Positions 8,094 through 17,076 of a stretch of DNA of 64,000 bases are shown one piece after another. This stretch comes from Pedobacter glucosidilyticus (GTDB lineage: Bacteria; Bacteroidota; Bacteroidia; Sphingobacteriales; Sphingobacteriaceae): positions 17,084-81,083 of the forward strand of contig NZ_DLHN01000034.1 of the NCBI RefSeq assembly GCF_002483235.1, written 5' to 3'. The translations under genes were made by a program, and so were the position numbers. The notes beneath the pieces were generated by a model. The model made no database searches. It was not told the origin of the DNA and saw only the letters and a list, made by a program, of their open reading frames with translations. How positions within the stretch are numbered: the first letter of the stretch is position 1; each line of letters begins with the position of its first letter.

Positions 8094-9368
8094 CTATATC
8101 AAATCAAAACCTATATCTTTTCTAAAATTAGCAGCATCAAAGTAAATTCTTCCTGCATCGGCAGTAGCTTGTTGTAGTGCTGTAAAAATATCATCCTGTA
8201 AGGTACTAACTGTTAATACTCTACCTCCATTGGTTTTTACCAGACCGTTTTCTAGTTCGGTACCTGCATGAAAAACGATAGATTTTTCAACATTCTCTAT
8301 TCCTGTAATGATTTTCCCTTTAAGATATTCTCCGGGATAGCCGCCGGCAACCACTACTACGGTAGCAGCAGTTTTAGGAGAAGTTTTCAATTCGTATCCT
8401 GCAATTCTTTCTTCTGCAACAGCCTGAAGCATTTCTACCACATCGCTATCTATCCTTAAAAATACGCTCTCAGTTTCTGGGTCGCCCATACGGCAATTAT
8501 ATTCTATAACATAAGGCTCGCCATTTACATTCATCAAACCAATAAATATAAAGCCTTTGTAATCAATATTTTCTGCTTTTAAACCGTTTACAGTAGGGAT
8601 AACAATGCGATCCTCTACTTTTTTCATAAAAGTTACATCAGCAAAAGGTACTGGCGATACAGAGCCCATTCCGCCCGTATTTAAACCTGTATCTCCTTCG
8701 CCTATTCTCTTGTAATCTTTGGCTTCTGGTAAAATGATATAATCTTTACCATCGCTTAAAACAAAGACAGAAAGCTCTATACCGGTTAAAAATTCCTCAA
8801 TAACTACTTTAGAACTGGCTTCGCCAAACTTAGCATCTTCAAGCATCAATTTTAGCTCTGTTTGTGCTTCTTCTAAAGTACTGCAAATTAAAACACCCTT
8901 ACCAGCCGCTAAACCATCGGCTTTTAAAACTACCGGTAGCGGATGATGCTTTAGATAAGTTAAACCTTCTTTTAGGGTATCTATTGTAAATGTGTGAGAC
9001 GCAGCGGTTGGTATTTTGTATTTCTCCATAAAGTTCTTAGAGAAATCTTTACTGCCTTCTAGTTGTGCACCATCTTTTTTAGGTCCTATTACAGGGATAT
9101 TTTTCAAATCCTCGTCAGCCAAAAAATAATCATGAATACCTTTTACTAAAGGTTCTTCTGGTCCAACCAATACTAAGTTTACTGCATTTTGAAGTACAAA
9201 AGCTTTGATAGCTTCAAAATCTGTAACTTTTATATTTACATTTTTACCATACTGCAGTGTACCGGCGTTTCCGGGTGCAATAAACAATTTTTCGCATAAA
9301 GGACTTTGAGAAATTTTCCAAGCGAAAGTGCTCTCTCTTCCGCCAGAACCAAGGATTAGGATATTCAT
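8094..9368 (-). CDS. purD: Phosphoribosylamine-glycine ligase
   Basis: GARS, which joins glycine to 5-phosphoribosylamine with ATP in the second step of purine synthesis. At 424 residues it has the family length. The N-terminal motif GSGGRES (7-13), the ATP-grasp core with VVLKADGLAAGKGVLIC at about 145-161, and the metal-binding end of the grasp (VIEYNCRMGDPETE, about 286-299) are all present. The start ATG at 9368 lies only 4 bases after a perfect -7 element on the same strand, so the mRNA may have almost no leader. No other purine gene adjoins it. Confidence 0.97.
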   Translation of the reverse strand: MNILILGSGGRESTFAWKISQSPLCEKLFIAPGNAGTLQYGKNVNIKVTDFEAIKAFVLQNAVNLVLVGPEEPLVKGIHDYFLADEDLKNIPVIGPKKDGAQLEGSKDFSKNFMEKYKIPTAASHTFTIDTLKEGLTYLKHHPLPVVLKADGLAAGKGVLICSTLEEAQTELKLMLEDAKFGEASSKVVIEEFLTGIELSVFVLSDGKDYIILPEAKDYKRIGEGDTGLNTGGMGSVSPVPFADVTFMKKVEDRIVIPTVNGLKAENIDYKGFIFIGLMNVNGEPYVIEYNCRMGDPETESVFLRIDSDVVEMLQAVAEERIAGYELKTSPKTAATVVVVAGGYPGEYLKGKIITGIENVEKSIVFHAGTELENGLVKTNGGRVLTVSTLQDDIFTALQQATADAGRIYFDAANFRKDIGFDLI

Positions 9369-9372
9369 GGCT

Positions 9373-9380
9373 CAAAAATA
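9373..9380 (-). promoter_or_regulatory. Bacteroidota -7 promoter element of purD
   Basis: TATTTTTG on the minus strand is an exact match to TAnnTTTG. Only 4 bases (AGCC) separate it from the purD ATG, so transcription would start at or very near the start codon. Confidence 0.6.
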
Positions 9381-9434
9381 ATATATCCCTTTAACATAGC
9401 CCTATTTAATTATCATTTTAGCCATTATAAATAG

Positions 9435-9442
9435 CATCTTTG
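9435..9442 (+). promoter_or_regulatory. Near-match -7 element before the HMA-like/AraC gene
   Basis: CATCTTTG, one base off TAnnTTTG, within TAGCATCTTTG; the same 11 bases occur before the gene at 21407. The start codon follows 17 bases later. Confidence 0.35.
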
Positions 9443-9459
9443 TAATAAGAGCATCAATT

Positions 9460-10020
9460 ATGGTCATCTATATCAAAAATATGGTTTGCAGCCGCTGTAA
9501 AATGGTGGTTGAGCAGGTGTTGCTAGATTTAAATTTGCAACCAGAACAAGTATTACTTGGCGAGGCATATTTGAAAGAAATACCAACAAAAGAACAAATG
9601 AATGCCCTAAAAGTAAAGTTAGAAAACTTAGGGTTTGAAATTATTGATGATAAAAAAAGCAAACTGATTGACGCTATTAAAACACAAATTATCGTATTGA
9701 TACATCACCAAAAGGAAGACTTAAACATAAACTTAAGCGATTTTTTAAGTGGGCAATTAAAACACGATTACAGTTACCTAAGCAATTTATTTTCTGAAAA
9801 AGAAGGTATCACGATAGAAAAATATTTTATTACCCAAAAGATAGAAAAAGTTAAAGAGTTATTGATGTACGATGAATTATCACTCTCTGAGATAGCTTAC
9901 CAATTAAACTACAGCAGCGTAGCCCACTTAAGTAGCCAGTTTAAGAAAATAACCGGTTTAACCCCAAGTTTTTTTAAAAATCTAAAAGGAAATAAGCGTA
10001 CAGAGATTGAAAAACTCTAA
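9460..10020 (+). CDS. AraC-type regulator with N-terminal HMA-like domain
   Basis: A 186-residue protein in two parts. Residues 1-65 resemble a heavy-metal-associated (HMA) ferredoxin-like domain, with NMVCSRC (Cys10, Cys13) standing where copper chaperones have GMTCxxC and a matching terminal strand LENLGFEIID. Residues about 85-180 are an AraC DNA-binding domain with two helix-turn-helix units, the second marked by LSEIAYQLNYSSVAHLSSQF and ITGLTPSFFK. The sensor and output arrangement suggests control by a metal or by thiol state, but this is inference; such fusions are common in Bacteroidota and their ligand is not known to me. Unlike many AraC proteins it lacks a cupin. No metal transporter adjoins it. 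Confidence 0.75.
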   Translation: MVIYIKNMVCSRCKMVVEQVLLDLNLQPEQVLLGEAYLKEIPTKEQMNALKVKLENLGFEIIDDKKSKLIDAIKTQIIVLIHHQKEDLNINLSDFLSGQLKHDYSYLSNLFSEKEGITIEKYFITQKIEKVKELLMYDELSLSEIAYQLNYSSVAHLSSQFKKITGLTPSFFKNLKGNKRTEIEKL

Positions 10021-10078
10021 AAATATTTGGCTAACAATTTCTTATCATTTTTTTTGAAAGCTTTTAACCACGAATAAT

Positions 10079-10086
10079 TATTTTTG
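10079..10086 (+). promoter_or_regulatory. -7 promoter element of clpS
   Basis: TATTTTTG is an exact TAnnTTTG match; a TTG at 10054-10056, 22 bases upstream, can serve as the -33 element. The first in-frame ATG (10091) is 4 bases after it and the second (10100) is 13 bases after. Confidence 0.55.
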
Positions 10087-10099
10087 CAGGATGATTTGT

Positions 10100-10384
10100 A
10101 TGGCAGGTACACAAACACAAGAAGAGACTTTTACACTTGACGAGATTTTAAGCTCTTTAAAAACAGTTCACAGATTAATACTTTGGAATGATGACGTAAA
10201 TACTTTTGACCACGTTATCTATTGTTTGATGAAATATCTGGATTACTCTGAAAACCAAGCTGAGAAAATAGCATGGACAGTACACAATGAAGGCAAGTGC
10301 GCTATTTTAGAAGGCTCTTTAACAGAAATGGAAGTTTACCGCAAAATATTAAAACAAGAAGGCTTAACTGTTTCTGTTGATTAA
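10100..10384 (+). CDS. clpS: ClpS-like Clp protease adaptor
   Basis: An adaptor that delivers N-degron substrates to ClpA/ClpC-ClpP. The core LILWNDDVNTFDHV (about residues 28-41) contains the substrate-pocket motif, followed by the conserved helices and the HNEGKC block (about 63-68). With the ATG at 10100 it has 94 residues; ATG 10091 adds three residues (MIC) and would be nearly leaderless given the promoter, so either start is possible. Bacteroidota carry this short form of ClpS. It stands alone between the regulator gene and the TonB receptor. Confidence 0.9.
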   Translation: MAGTQTQEETFTLDEILSSLKTVHRLILWNDDVNTFDHVIYCLMKYLDYSENQAEKIAWTVHNEGKCAILEGSLTEMEVYRKILKQEGLTVSVD

Positions 10385-10479
10385 CATGGGGTTTACCGAA
10401 TAGTTAACTTAAATTAATTTTACCTTTACATCGCACTAATGTAAGCGCTATAATTTCGCCGGAAATAAAATATTTCCAC

Positions 10480-13284
10480 ATGAAGAAATTATTACCATTC
10501 CTTTTTATGACTGTTATTTCATTAACAGTTTATGCACAAAATCATCTCATTACAGGTACCGTAGTAGATAAATCTCAAAATTTATCACTGCCAGGAGCAA
10601 CTTTGAAATTATTACCAGGTAATAGATATACCATATCAAATCAATTTGGAAAGTACGAATTCCTGAATGTACCTGATGGAAACTATCAGCTAGAAGTTTC
10701 ATATCTGGGTTACAAAACTTACAGTACTGCAATATCAGTAAAGGGCCAAATGCTATCCATAAATATAAAAATGGAGGAGGGGGCCTTAATAGGTAATGAA
10801 GTTATTGTTTTAGGAGATAGATTGCGTGGGCAAGCAAAAGCCTTAAATCAACAAAGAAGTAATACCAATATAACCAATGTCGTATCCTCGGATCAAGTAG
10901 GTCGTTTTCCGGATGCTAATATTGGTGATGCTATGAAACGTATACCAGGTATTACTATGCAAAATGATCAAGGCGAAGCCCGTGATATTATCATTAGAGG
11001 TATGGCACCAGAATTAAATTCAGTTATGCTTAACGGAGACCGTATTCCTTCTGCCGAAGGTGATAACAGAAGAGTACAAATGGATTTGATTCCTTCTGAT
11101 ATGATCCAAACTATAGAAGTTAATAAAACATTAACATCAGATATGGATGCGGATGCAATTGGTGGTTCAGTAAATTTGATCACCAGAGCAGCCCCTAATG
11201 GTCAACGTATATCGTTAACTGCTGCTAGTGGTTATAGCCCTATCCGTGATAAAGCTACTTACACTGGTTCTTTTATTTACGGAAATCGTTTTGCTAAAGA
11301 TAAGCTTGGCGTAGTATTAAGTGCTTCTTATAATGATAATGATTTTGGTTCTGATAATATTGAGGCCGTTTGGGTAAAAGATGATTTTGATAATGTTTTT
11401 ATTGAAGAACATGATATAAGAAAATATGATGTTCAAAGAGTAAGAAGAAGCTTATCCTTATCATCAGACTATAAGTTTAATGCAAAAAACAGCATCAATT
11501 TTAGTGGAATATACAATTGGAGAGATGATTTTGAGAACAGATTTCGTTTAAGATACACGAGTATAGAACCTATTTATGATGCTAATGATAATATTACAGG
11601 CTTTGAGGGAAGAGCCAGGAAAGAAACCAAAGGCGGTATTGATAGCGAGAAAGTAAAATCCAAAAGACTTGAAAGACAAGAAGTGAAAAACTTCTCTTTA
11701 AGAGGTGAGCATTTACTAAGTTCTAAGCTTGATTTTGACTGGGCAGCAAGTTATTCTGATGCCAGTGAAAAAAGACCTAATGAAAGATACATCCAGTTTC
11801 AGACAGGAACCAGAAATGTAAATTTGAATTTAGCTGATGCAGAACTACCAGAAGTAAATTCGCCAGGAATTTCAAATACTAACTATAGTTTAAGAGACCT
11901 TACAGAAAACAACGATTTTACAGAAGAATCAGAACTTGGTTTCAGAGCCAATTTCAGGTTACCATTTTCTTTAATTGACGGACAAAAAGGAAGATTTAAA
12001 TTTGGGGCGAGGTTGAGGATAAAAGAAAAAGAAAGAGCTAATATATTTACCGCTTACGAACCTATTAACAGTATTGGAAATTTGGCAACACTGCCAACAG
12101 TAACTTTTAACGATGCTTTTGTTCAAGGACCACAATTTGCGCCTGGTACTTTTGTTAATGCCCGTTACTTAGGTATCCTTAATTTAGGTGATGCTAATCT
12201 TTTTGAAGCAGAAGAGGAACCTGCAGAATTTCTAGCCTTAAATTATAATGCTAAAGAATCTATTACTGCGGCATATATCAGATATGATCAGGATATAAAT
12301 GATAAATTATCCTTTATAGCTGGTTTAAGGTTAGAAAGCACCAATATCAATTATACAGGTAATATTGTAGAAGACGAAGAAGATTTACAAGGCGAAAGAA
12401 ATTTAAAGAATGATTACTTAAACATTCTACCAAGCTTAACCTTAAAATATGACATCAAAGACAATCTTATCGTTAGGGCAGCTTACACGACATCTCTTGC
12501 CAGACCTAATTATTATGATCTTGTACCTTATTTTAATAGTTTGCCTAGTGATGAAGAGCTGAGCGTAGGTAACGCTGCACTTAAAGCCGCAACTGCAAAT
12601 AATTTTGATTTAATGATTGAAAACTATTTCAAATCTGTAGGAATTATATCTGGTGGAGTATTCTATAAGAATATCAATAACTTTATTTATACTTACCGTG
12701 ATGCACAATATAATACAGCTAAATTTGCAGCAGATTTCCCATCAGATAACAATCCTATTCCTACAGGTGCAAACTGGAATTTTACACAGCGAAGAAATGG
12801 AGAAGCCGTAAATGTTTATGGTTTTGAGATAGCTTTTCAAAGGCAATTAGATTTCTTACCAGGATTTTTAAAGGGATTTGGTATTTACACCAACTATACG
12901 CATACCAAATCTAAAGCAAAAGGTGTATTTAATGCTGATGGAGATTTAAGAACTGATGTTCCTTTGCCTGGTACTGCACCAAATCTTTTCAACGCTTCTT
13001 TATCTTATGAAACTAAAAAATTAGTTGCCAGACTGTCTTACAATTTTGCTGATGCTTATCTAGACGAACTAGGTGGAGAAGGCTTTGAAGATAGATTTTA
13101 CGATAAACAAAGCTTTCTAGATGCCAACGCCTCCTATAAATTAACAAACAAGGTAAGACTATTTGGTGAGGCAAATAATCTTACTAATCAAGCTTTAAGA
13201 TATTATCAAGGCTCAAAAGAAAGAACAGCACAATTAGAATATTACAGACCACGTTATACGTTTGGTTTAAAATATGATTTTTAA
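10480..13284 (+). CDS. TonB-dependent receptor, probably for phytate or its products
   Basis: A 934-residue outer-membrane receptor. A signal peptide (1-19, YAQ) is followed by a CarboxypepD_reg-like domain (about 22-100), a plug domain (about 118-235; QVGRFPDANIGDAMKRIPGI and RDIIIRGM) and a 22-strand-type barrel ending in the C-terminal Phe of FGLKYDF. The plug resembles the Xanthomonas-Caulobacter type (TIGR01782), whose genes are often found beside phytases. Here the very next gene is a beta-propeller phytase, so uptake of phytate, lower inositol phosphates or their metal chelates is the best guess. Upstream there is no exact -7 match; TATAATTTCG near 10450 is the closest. A hairpin sits between this gene and the phytase. 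Confidence 0.9.
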   Translation: MKKLLPFLFMTVISLTVYAQNHLITGTVVDKSQNLSLPGATLKLLPGNRYTISNQFGKYEFLNVPDGNYQLEVSYLGYKTYSTAISVKGQMLSINIKMEEGALIGNEVIVLGDRLRGQAKALNQQRSNTNITNVVSSDQVGRFPDANIGDAMKRIPGITMQNDQGEARDIIIRGMAPELNSVMLNGDRIPSAEGDNRRVQMDLIPSDMIQTIEVNKTLTSDMDADAIGGSVNLITRAAPNGQRISLTAASGYSPIRDKATYTGSFIYGNRFAKDKLGVVLSASYNDNDFGSDNIEAVWVKDDFDNVFIEEHDIRKYDVQRVRRSLSLSSDYKFNAKNSINFSGIYNWRDDFENRFRLRYTSIEPIYDANDNITGFEGRARKETKGGIDSEKVKSKRLERQEVKNFSLRGEHLLSSKLDFDWAASYSDASEKRPNERYIQFQTGTRNVNLNLADAELPEVNSPGISNTNYSLRDLTENNDFTEESELGFRANFRLPFSLIDGQKGRFKFGARLRIKEKERANIFTAYEPINSIGNLATLPTVTFNDAFVQGPQFAPGTFVNARYLGILNLGDANLFEAEEEPAEFLALNYNAKESITAAYIRYDQDINDKLSFIAGLRLESTNINYTGNIVEDEEDLQGERNLKNDYLNILPSLTLKYDIKDNLIVRAAYTTSLARPNYYDLVPYFNSLPSDEELSVGNAALKAATANNFDLMIENYFKSVGIISGGVFYKNINNFIYTYRDAQYNTAKFAADFPSDNNPIPTGANWNFTQRRNGEAVNVYGFEIAFQRQLDFLPGFLKGFGIYTNYTHTKSKAKGVFNADGDLRTDVPLPGTAPNLFNASLSYETKKLVARLSYNFADAYLDELGGEGFEDRFYDKQSFLDANASYKLTNKVRLFGEANNLTNQALRYYQGSKERTAQLEYYRPRYTFGLKYDF

Positions 13285-13302
13285 AATATAAAAAACTAAA
13301 AC

Positions 13303-13339
13303 AAAGCACTGTTTAATGATTAAAATTAAACAGTGCTTT
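13303..13339 (+). repeat. Strong intercistronic hairpin between receptor and phytase genes
   Basis: Perfect 14-bp inverted repeat (arms 13303-13316 and 13326-13339, AAAGCACTGTTTAA/TTAAACAGTGCTTT, 9-base loop). It is followed by A-rich rather than T-rich sequence, so it is not a standard terminator; partial termination or mRNA stabilisation of the receptor part is likely. Confidence 0.7.
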
Positions 13340-13351
13340 AAAAATTATAAG

Positions 13352-14380
13352 ATGAAAAAACTACTTTTTTTGCTTTTAAGCACTTTTATTTTTTCTTGTA
13401 AAACTCAACTCCCCATAAGTAAGAATGCCATAAAACCGGTCGTTATCACACAAGCAGTTGAAAATGATACTGATGACCCTGCTATTTGGATTAACCCAGA
13501 TGATCATAGTAAAAGTTTAATTATTGGTACAGATAAAGAAACTAACGGAGCGTTATATGCCTTTGATTTAGACGGTAAAATTGTAAAAAAATCTATCCCA
13601 TTAAAAAGACCCAATAATGTAGATATTGCTTATAATTTTAATTATAATAATAGTAAAATAGCTATTGCCGTAACCACAGAAAGAGAAACTAATAAAATAA
13701 GAATATTTTCATTACCTGATTTGGAACCTATAGATCAAGGTGGGATTTCAGTTTTTGAAGGTGAGACAGATAGAGGACCAATGGGTTTAGCTATTTATAC
13801 ACGTGAAGATGGGAAATTTTTTGTTATTGTAGGCAGAAAAACTGGACCTAAAGACAATTACCTGTGGCAATATGAATTATATTCAGAGGAAAGCCGCATT
13901 CAAGCAAAACTTGTGAGAAAATTTGGAAAGTACAGTGGCAAAAAAGAAATAGAAGCTATAGCTGTAGATAATGAAATGGGTTACATCTATTACTCGGATG
14001 AAGGTGTAGGTGTACGCAAATACATAGCAGACCCTGCTTTAAACAATAATCAAGAGTTGGCATTATTTGGAACTAAAGGATTTAGGGCAGACCACGAAGG
14101 AATTTCTATTTATAAAACTGGCGAAAAATCAGGATATATTCTGGTTTCTAACCAACAAGCCAATTCCTTTATAGTTTTTAATAGAGAAGGAAGTAACGGA
14201 AACCCTAACAATCATTTACCATTAGCAGAAATACCTGTTGCTGCTTTAGAAAGTGATGGTTCTGAAGCTAGCTCTCTAAACTTTGGCTCTAAATTTCCAA
14301 AAGGAATCTTTGTAGCTATGAGTAACGGTAAAGTATTTCATTATTACAATTGGGTAGATTTTGAAAAATACTTAAAATAA
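13352..14380 (+). CDS. Beta-propeller phytase (3-phytase), lipoprotein
   Basis: A calcium-dependent beta-propeller phytase that removes phosphate from inositol hexakisphosphate. I start it at ATG 13352 (MKKLLF); the in-frame ATG at 13316 lies inside a hairpin and would spoil the signal peptide. The start gives a lipoprotein signal with Cys16 (FIFSC), so the enzyme is probably on the outer membrane or cell surface. Family signatures include NDTDDPAIW (38-46), IIGTDKE (55-61), RPNNVD (about 85-90), GPMGLA, and ADHEGISIY. Length (342 residues) is normal. It follows the TonB-dependent receptor by 67 bases and forms an evident functional pair with it; a terminator follows. Confidence 0.92.
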   Translation: MKKLLFLLLSTFIFSCKTQLPISKNAIKPVVITQAVENDTDDPAIWINPDDHSKSLIIGTDKETNGALYAFDLDGKIVKKSIPLKRPNNVDIAYNFNYNNSKIAIAVTTERETNKIRIFSLPDLEPIDQGGISVFEGETDRGPMGLAIYTREDGKFFVIVGRKTGPKDNYLWQYELYSEESRIQAKLVRKFGKYSGKKEIEAIAVDNEMGYIYYSDEGVGVRKYIADPALNNNQELALFGTKGFRADHEGISIYKTGEKSGYILVSNQQANSFIVFNREGSNGNPNNHLPLAEIPVAALESDGSEASSLNFGSKFPKGIFVAMSNGKVFHYYNWVDFEKYLK

Positions 14381-14393
14381 AAGTTTATACTTG

Positions 14394-14429
14394 ATAAAGA
14401 AGCTCAAGTAACTTGCTTGGCTTCTTTAT
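14394..14429 (+). terminator. Terminator after the phytase gene
   Basis: Arms 14394-14403 (ATAAAGAAGC) and 14420-14429 (GCTTCTTTAT) enclose a second small stem CAAG/CTTG. It lies 14 bases past the phytase stop. Confidence 0.7.
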
Positions 14430-14460
14430 TAATTTTCAACTACTTATGTAATAATACGGT

Positions 14461-14468
14461 TACCTTTG
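14461..14468 (+). promoter_or_regulatory. -7 promoter element of the first barrel paralogue
   Basis: TACCTTTG matches TAnnTTTG exactly. It lies between the phytase terminator and the ATG at 14528, which rules out the longer in-frame start at 14417. Confidence 0.6.
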
Positions 14469-14527
14469 CGTGTTTAATTAAACACTGGCTTAACTTTCGA
14501 GTTCTAAACAGAAAACTTAAACTAAAC

Positions 14528-17023
14528 ATGCGCTGTTACTTTTATTCTTCCGTTATACTCTTCGTTTTTATTGCTTTTTCTGCGCAATTATTCGCTCAAT
14601 CTGCTGTTTCTGTTCAAATTAAAGGTAAGGTTACAGATGCTAAAACATCCGATATATTAGATTTTGCAACGGTTAAACTTTTAAAAGCAGATAATACTCC
14701 TTTTAAAGCCACTCAAAGTAATTTAGAGGGGTATTTCATTTTCAATGATATTAACGAAACAGGAAATTTTAAACTCAACATTAGTTTTGTAGGCTACAAT
14801 ACGCTAAGTAGAAATATCACCATCACCACACAAAAAGTGATTGATTTAGGAGTTTTAAAGCTCAGTAAAAATGCAGATGCCGTGTTAAAAGAAGTTGTGG
14901 TAACTGGTAAAAAAGATGTTATACAGTTAGGTATAGATAGAAAAGTATTTAATGCCGACCAAAGTTTGGCAACACAAGGTGGCACAGCAACAGATTTATT
15001 GGCTACAGTACCATCTGTACAGGTAGATTTAGATGGTAATGTAAGCTTAAGAGGCACAAACAATGTGCGTATTCTTATTGATGGTAAGCCATCTACTTTT
15101 GGAGGGGGCGATGTAAATGCAATCCTGCAATCTTTACCTGCTAATGCGATAGATAAAGTAGAGTTGATTACCAATCCATCATCTAAATACGATCCTGAAG
15201 GACAATCTGGAATTATTAATATTGTGCTCAAAAGAAACCAACGCTTGGGTGTTAATGGAAACGTCAATACATCGGCCGGTAGGTTAAATAATTATAACTT
15301 TAATACAGGTTTAAATTTCAGAAATGAAAAGTGGAATTTTTCTGGAAATTATTCGCTAAGAAGTGGAGATAGAATAGGCTTAGGCTCTAATAATACAACT
15401 TTTCTAGGCACCAGCAATACAAGTGCTTTTACCACGGCTAATCAAAATACTTTAAGATCAGACTTAACCAATACCTTAAAATTAGGTATAGAAAGATATT
15501 TTACACCTAATACAAGTTTAGCTATTTCTGGTAATTTAAATGTAGGTAATGAAGATGCTAGAGAAACACTTAGCCAGTTTTTCTTTGATAATAGTGGAGC
15601 TTTACAAGACCGCGGACCAGGTGAAAACCTTAATACCGAAGATGGTTATGGTTATGATTTAAATCTTGATTTTTTTCATAAGTTTAAAAACCCGGGTGAA
15701 GAGCTTAGCACCAATTTCTCTTTCGGAAACAGAGATGAGGATGAATTTGAAAATATTGTACAACAGTTTTTTAATAATCAAGGAGAAGTATCAAACAGAT
15801 TAGGTGTAAACAGAATAAATCAAGTTGCAGAGCTTAATAAAAATATTAACATCCAGTTAGATTATATCAAACCTTTTTCTAAAACCAGTAAGCTAGAAGC
15901 GGGTTACCGTACCACGTTAAGATATAATGATGAAGACCAGATATCAGACACTCTGGTGGCCAATTTTAACTCTTATAACAGAGATTTTAACTTAACCAGC
16001 TTGTTTGAAATGGAAGAGTTTGTACATGCCGCTTATACCAATTACCAAAAGCAATTTACCGATAATTTTGGGGCTCAAATTGGTATAAGAGCAGAGCAGG
16101 CATATTTAAATACCAATTTCAGTAGAACAGATATTAATGGAACACCAAGCTCTGCCCCCGGAGGGTTAGCTTATTTTAGACTATACCCAAGTATCTTCTT
16201 AACACAAAAACTCAAAGGAGATAACCAATTACAATTAAGTTACTCTAGAAGAGTTAACAGGCCAAGAGGGTGGCAAATTAATCCTTTTCCTGATGTTGCT
16301 GATAGGTATAACATCAGAATTGGAAATCCTAATTTAAGACCAGAAGACATTCATTCTTTTGAGTTTGGTTATGCTAAGTTTTGGAAAGCTGTAACCTTAA
16401 CATCTTCTGTTTATTATAGGCAGGTAAATGATGTTGTACAAAGCATAAGACAGCAAAACCCTGATCAAAACGGAGGCACTATCTCCAGATGGTTTAATAT
16501 AGCCAGAAACCAATCTTTTGGTTTAGAATTAATCAGTAGAGCAGATATTGCTAAAGGATTTAACGTAACAGGTAACCTAAACTTTTTTCAAACTTATTTT
16601 ACCGGGGATGCAAGCTTGGGCATTAACGATAATGATGGCTTTAATTGGAATGGTAATTTAACATCACAAATGACTATCAGTAAAAATTTATCAGCGCAAG
16701 CTAATTTATTTTATATGGCACCTAGGGTAATGTCACAAGGTAGAATGAAGGAGATGATTGCCATGGACGCTGGTATCAGATACGATGTACTAAACAAAAA
16801 AGGAAGCATTGGACTTAACATGCAAGATGTTTTTAACAGCAGAAGATTTGGTATGTTAACAGATAATGGGCAGTTTATACAGGAATTTGAGCGTAGAAGA
16901 CAGGGACAAATGTATAACTTAAGCTTCAGTTATCGCTTCGGTAAAATGGAAAATAATAACCAAAGAAGAAATAATAAAAGACCAGAAAATACTGGAGGTG
17001 GCATGGGAGAAGAGGGCTTTTAA
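14528..17023 (+). CDS. TonB-receptor-like outer-membrane barrel protein (OMP_b-brl_3 family), paralogue 1
   Basis: An 831-residue outer-membrane protein. The start ATG 14528 (MRCYFY) gives a signal peptide ending LFAQ and lies downstream of the promoter. Then come a CarboxypepD_reg-like domain (about 30-115), a plug-like domain (DLLATVPSVQVDLDGNVSL, VRILIDGKPSTF) and a barrel of the OMP_b-brl_3 type. The last barrel strand (MYNLSFSYRFGK) is followed by about 25 residues rich in Asn, Arg and Gly, so the protein does not end on the terminal strand as most barrels do. The substrate is unknown. The next gene is a diverged copy of it, so a tandem duplication is likely. No SusD partner follows. Confidence 0.85.
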   Translation: MRCYFYSSVILFVFIAFSAQLFAQSAVSVQIKGKVTDAKTSDILDFATVKLLKADNTPFKATQSNLEGYFIFNDINETGNFKLNISFVGYNTLSRNITITTQKVIDLGVLKLSKNADAVLKEVVVTGKKDVIQLGIDRKVFNADQSLATQGGTATDLLATVPSVQVDLDGNVSLRGTNNVRILIDGKPSTFGGGDVNAILQSLPANAIDKVELITNPSSKYDPEGQSGIINIVLKRNQRLGVNGNVNTSAGRLNNYNFNTGLNFRNEKWNFSGNYSLRSGDRIGLGSNNTTFLGTSNTSAFTTANQNTLRSDLTNTLKLGIERYFTPNTSLAISGNLNVGNEDARETLSQFFFDNSGALQDRGPGENLNTEDGYGYDLNLDFFHKFKNPGEELSTNFSFGNRDEDEFENIVQQFFNNQGEVSNRLGVNRINQVAELNKNINIQLDYIKPFSKTSKLEAGYRTTLRYNDEDQISDTLVANFNSYNRDFNLTSLFEMEEFVHAAYTNYQKQFTDNFGAQIGIRAEQAYLNTNFSRTDINGTPSSAPGGLAYFRLYPSIFLTQKLKGDNQLQLSYSRRVNRPRGWQINPFPDVADRYNIRIGNPNLRPEDIHSFEFGYAKFWKAVTLTSSVYYRQVNDVVQSIRQQNPDQNGGTISRWFNIARNQSFGLELISRADIAKGFNVTGNLNFFQTYFTGDASLGINDNDGFNWNGNLTSQMTISKNLSAQANLFYMAPRVMSQGRMKEMIAMDAGIRYDVLNKKGSIGLNMQDVFNSRRFGMLTDNGQFIQEFERRRQGQMYNLSFSYRFGKMENNNQRRNNKRPENTGGGMGEEGF

Positions 17024-17076
17024 ACCTTCAGTAGATTTTTGCGTCTAAAAAAGTCAACCACTTATTAACAACCAAA

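Noticed and set aside
7944..8177. 77-residue plus-strand ORF reaching into the 3' end of purD
   Set aside because: It spans the purD terminator hairpin, has no promoter or plausible domain, and lies opposite a conserved gene.
14794..15267. 157-residue minus-strand ORF inside the first barrel gene
   Set aside because: Antisense to a conserved plug domain; its residue pattern is the mirror of the barrel codons and matches no family.
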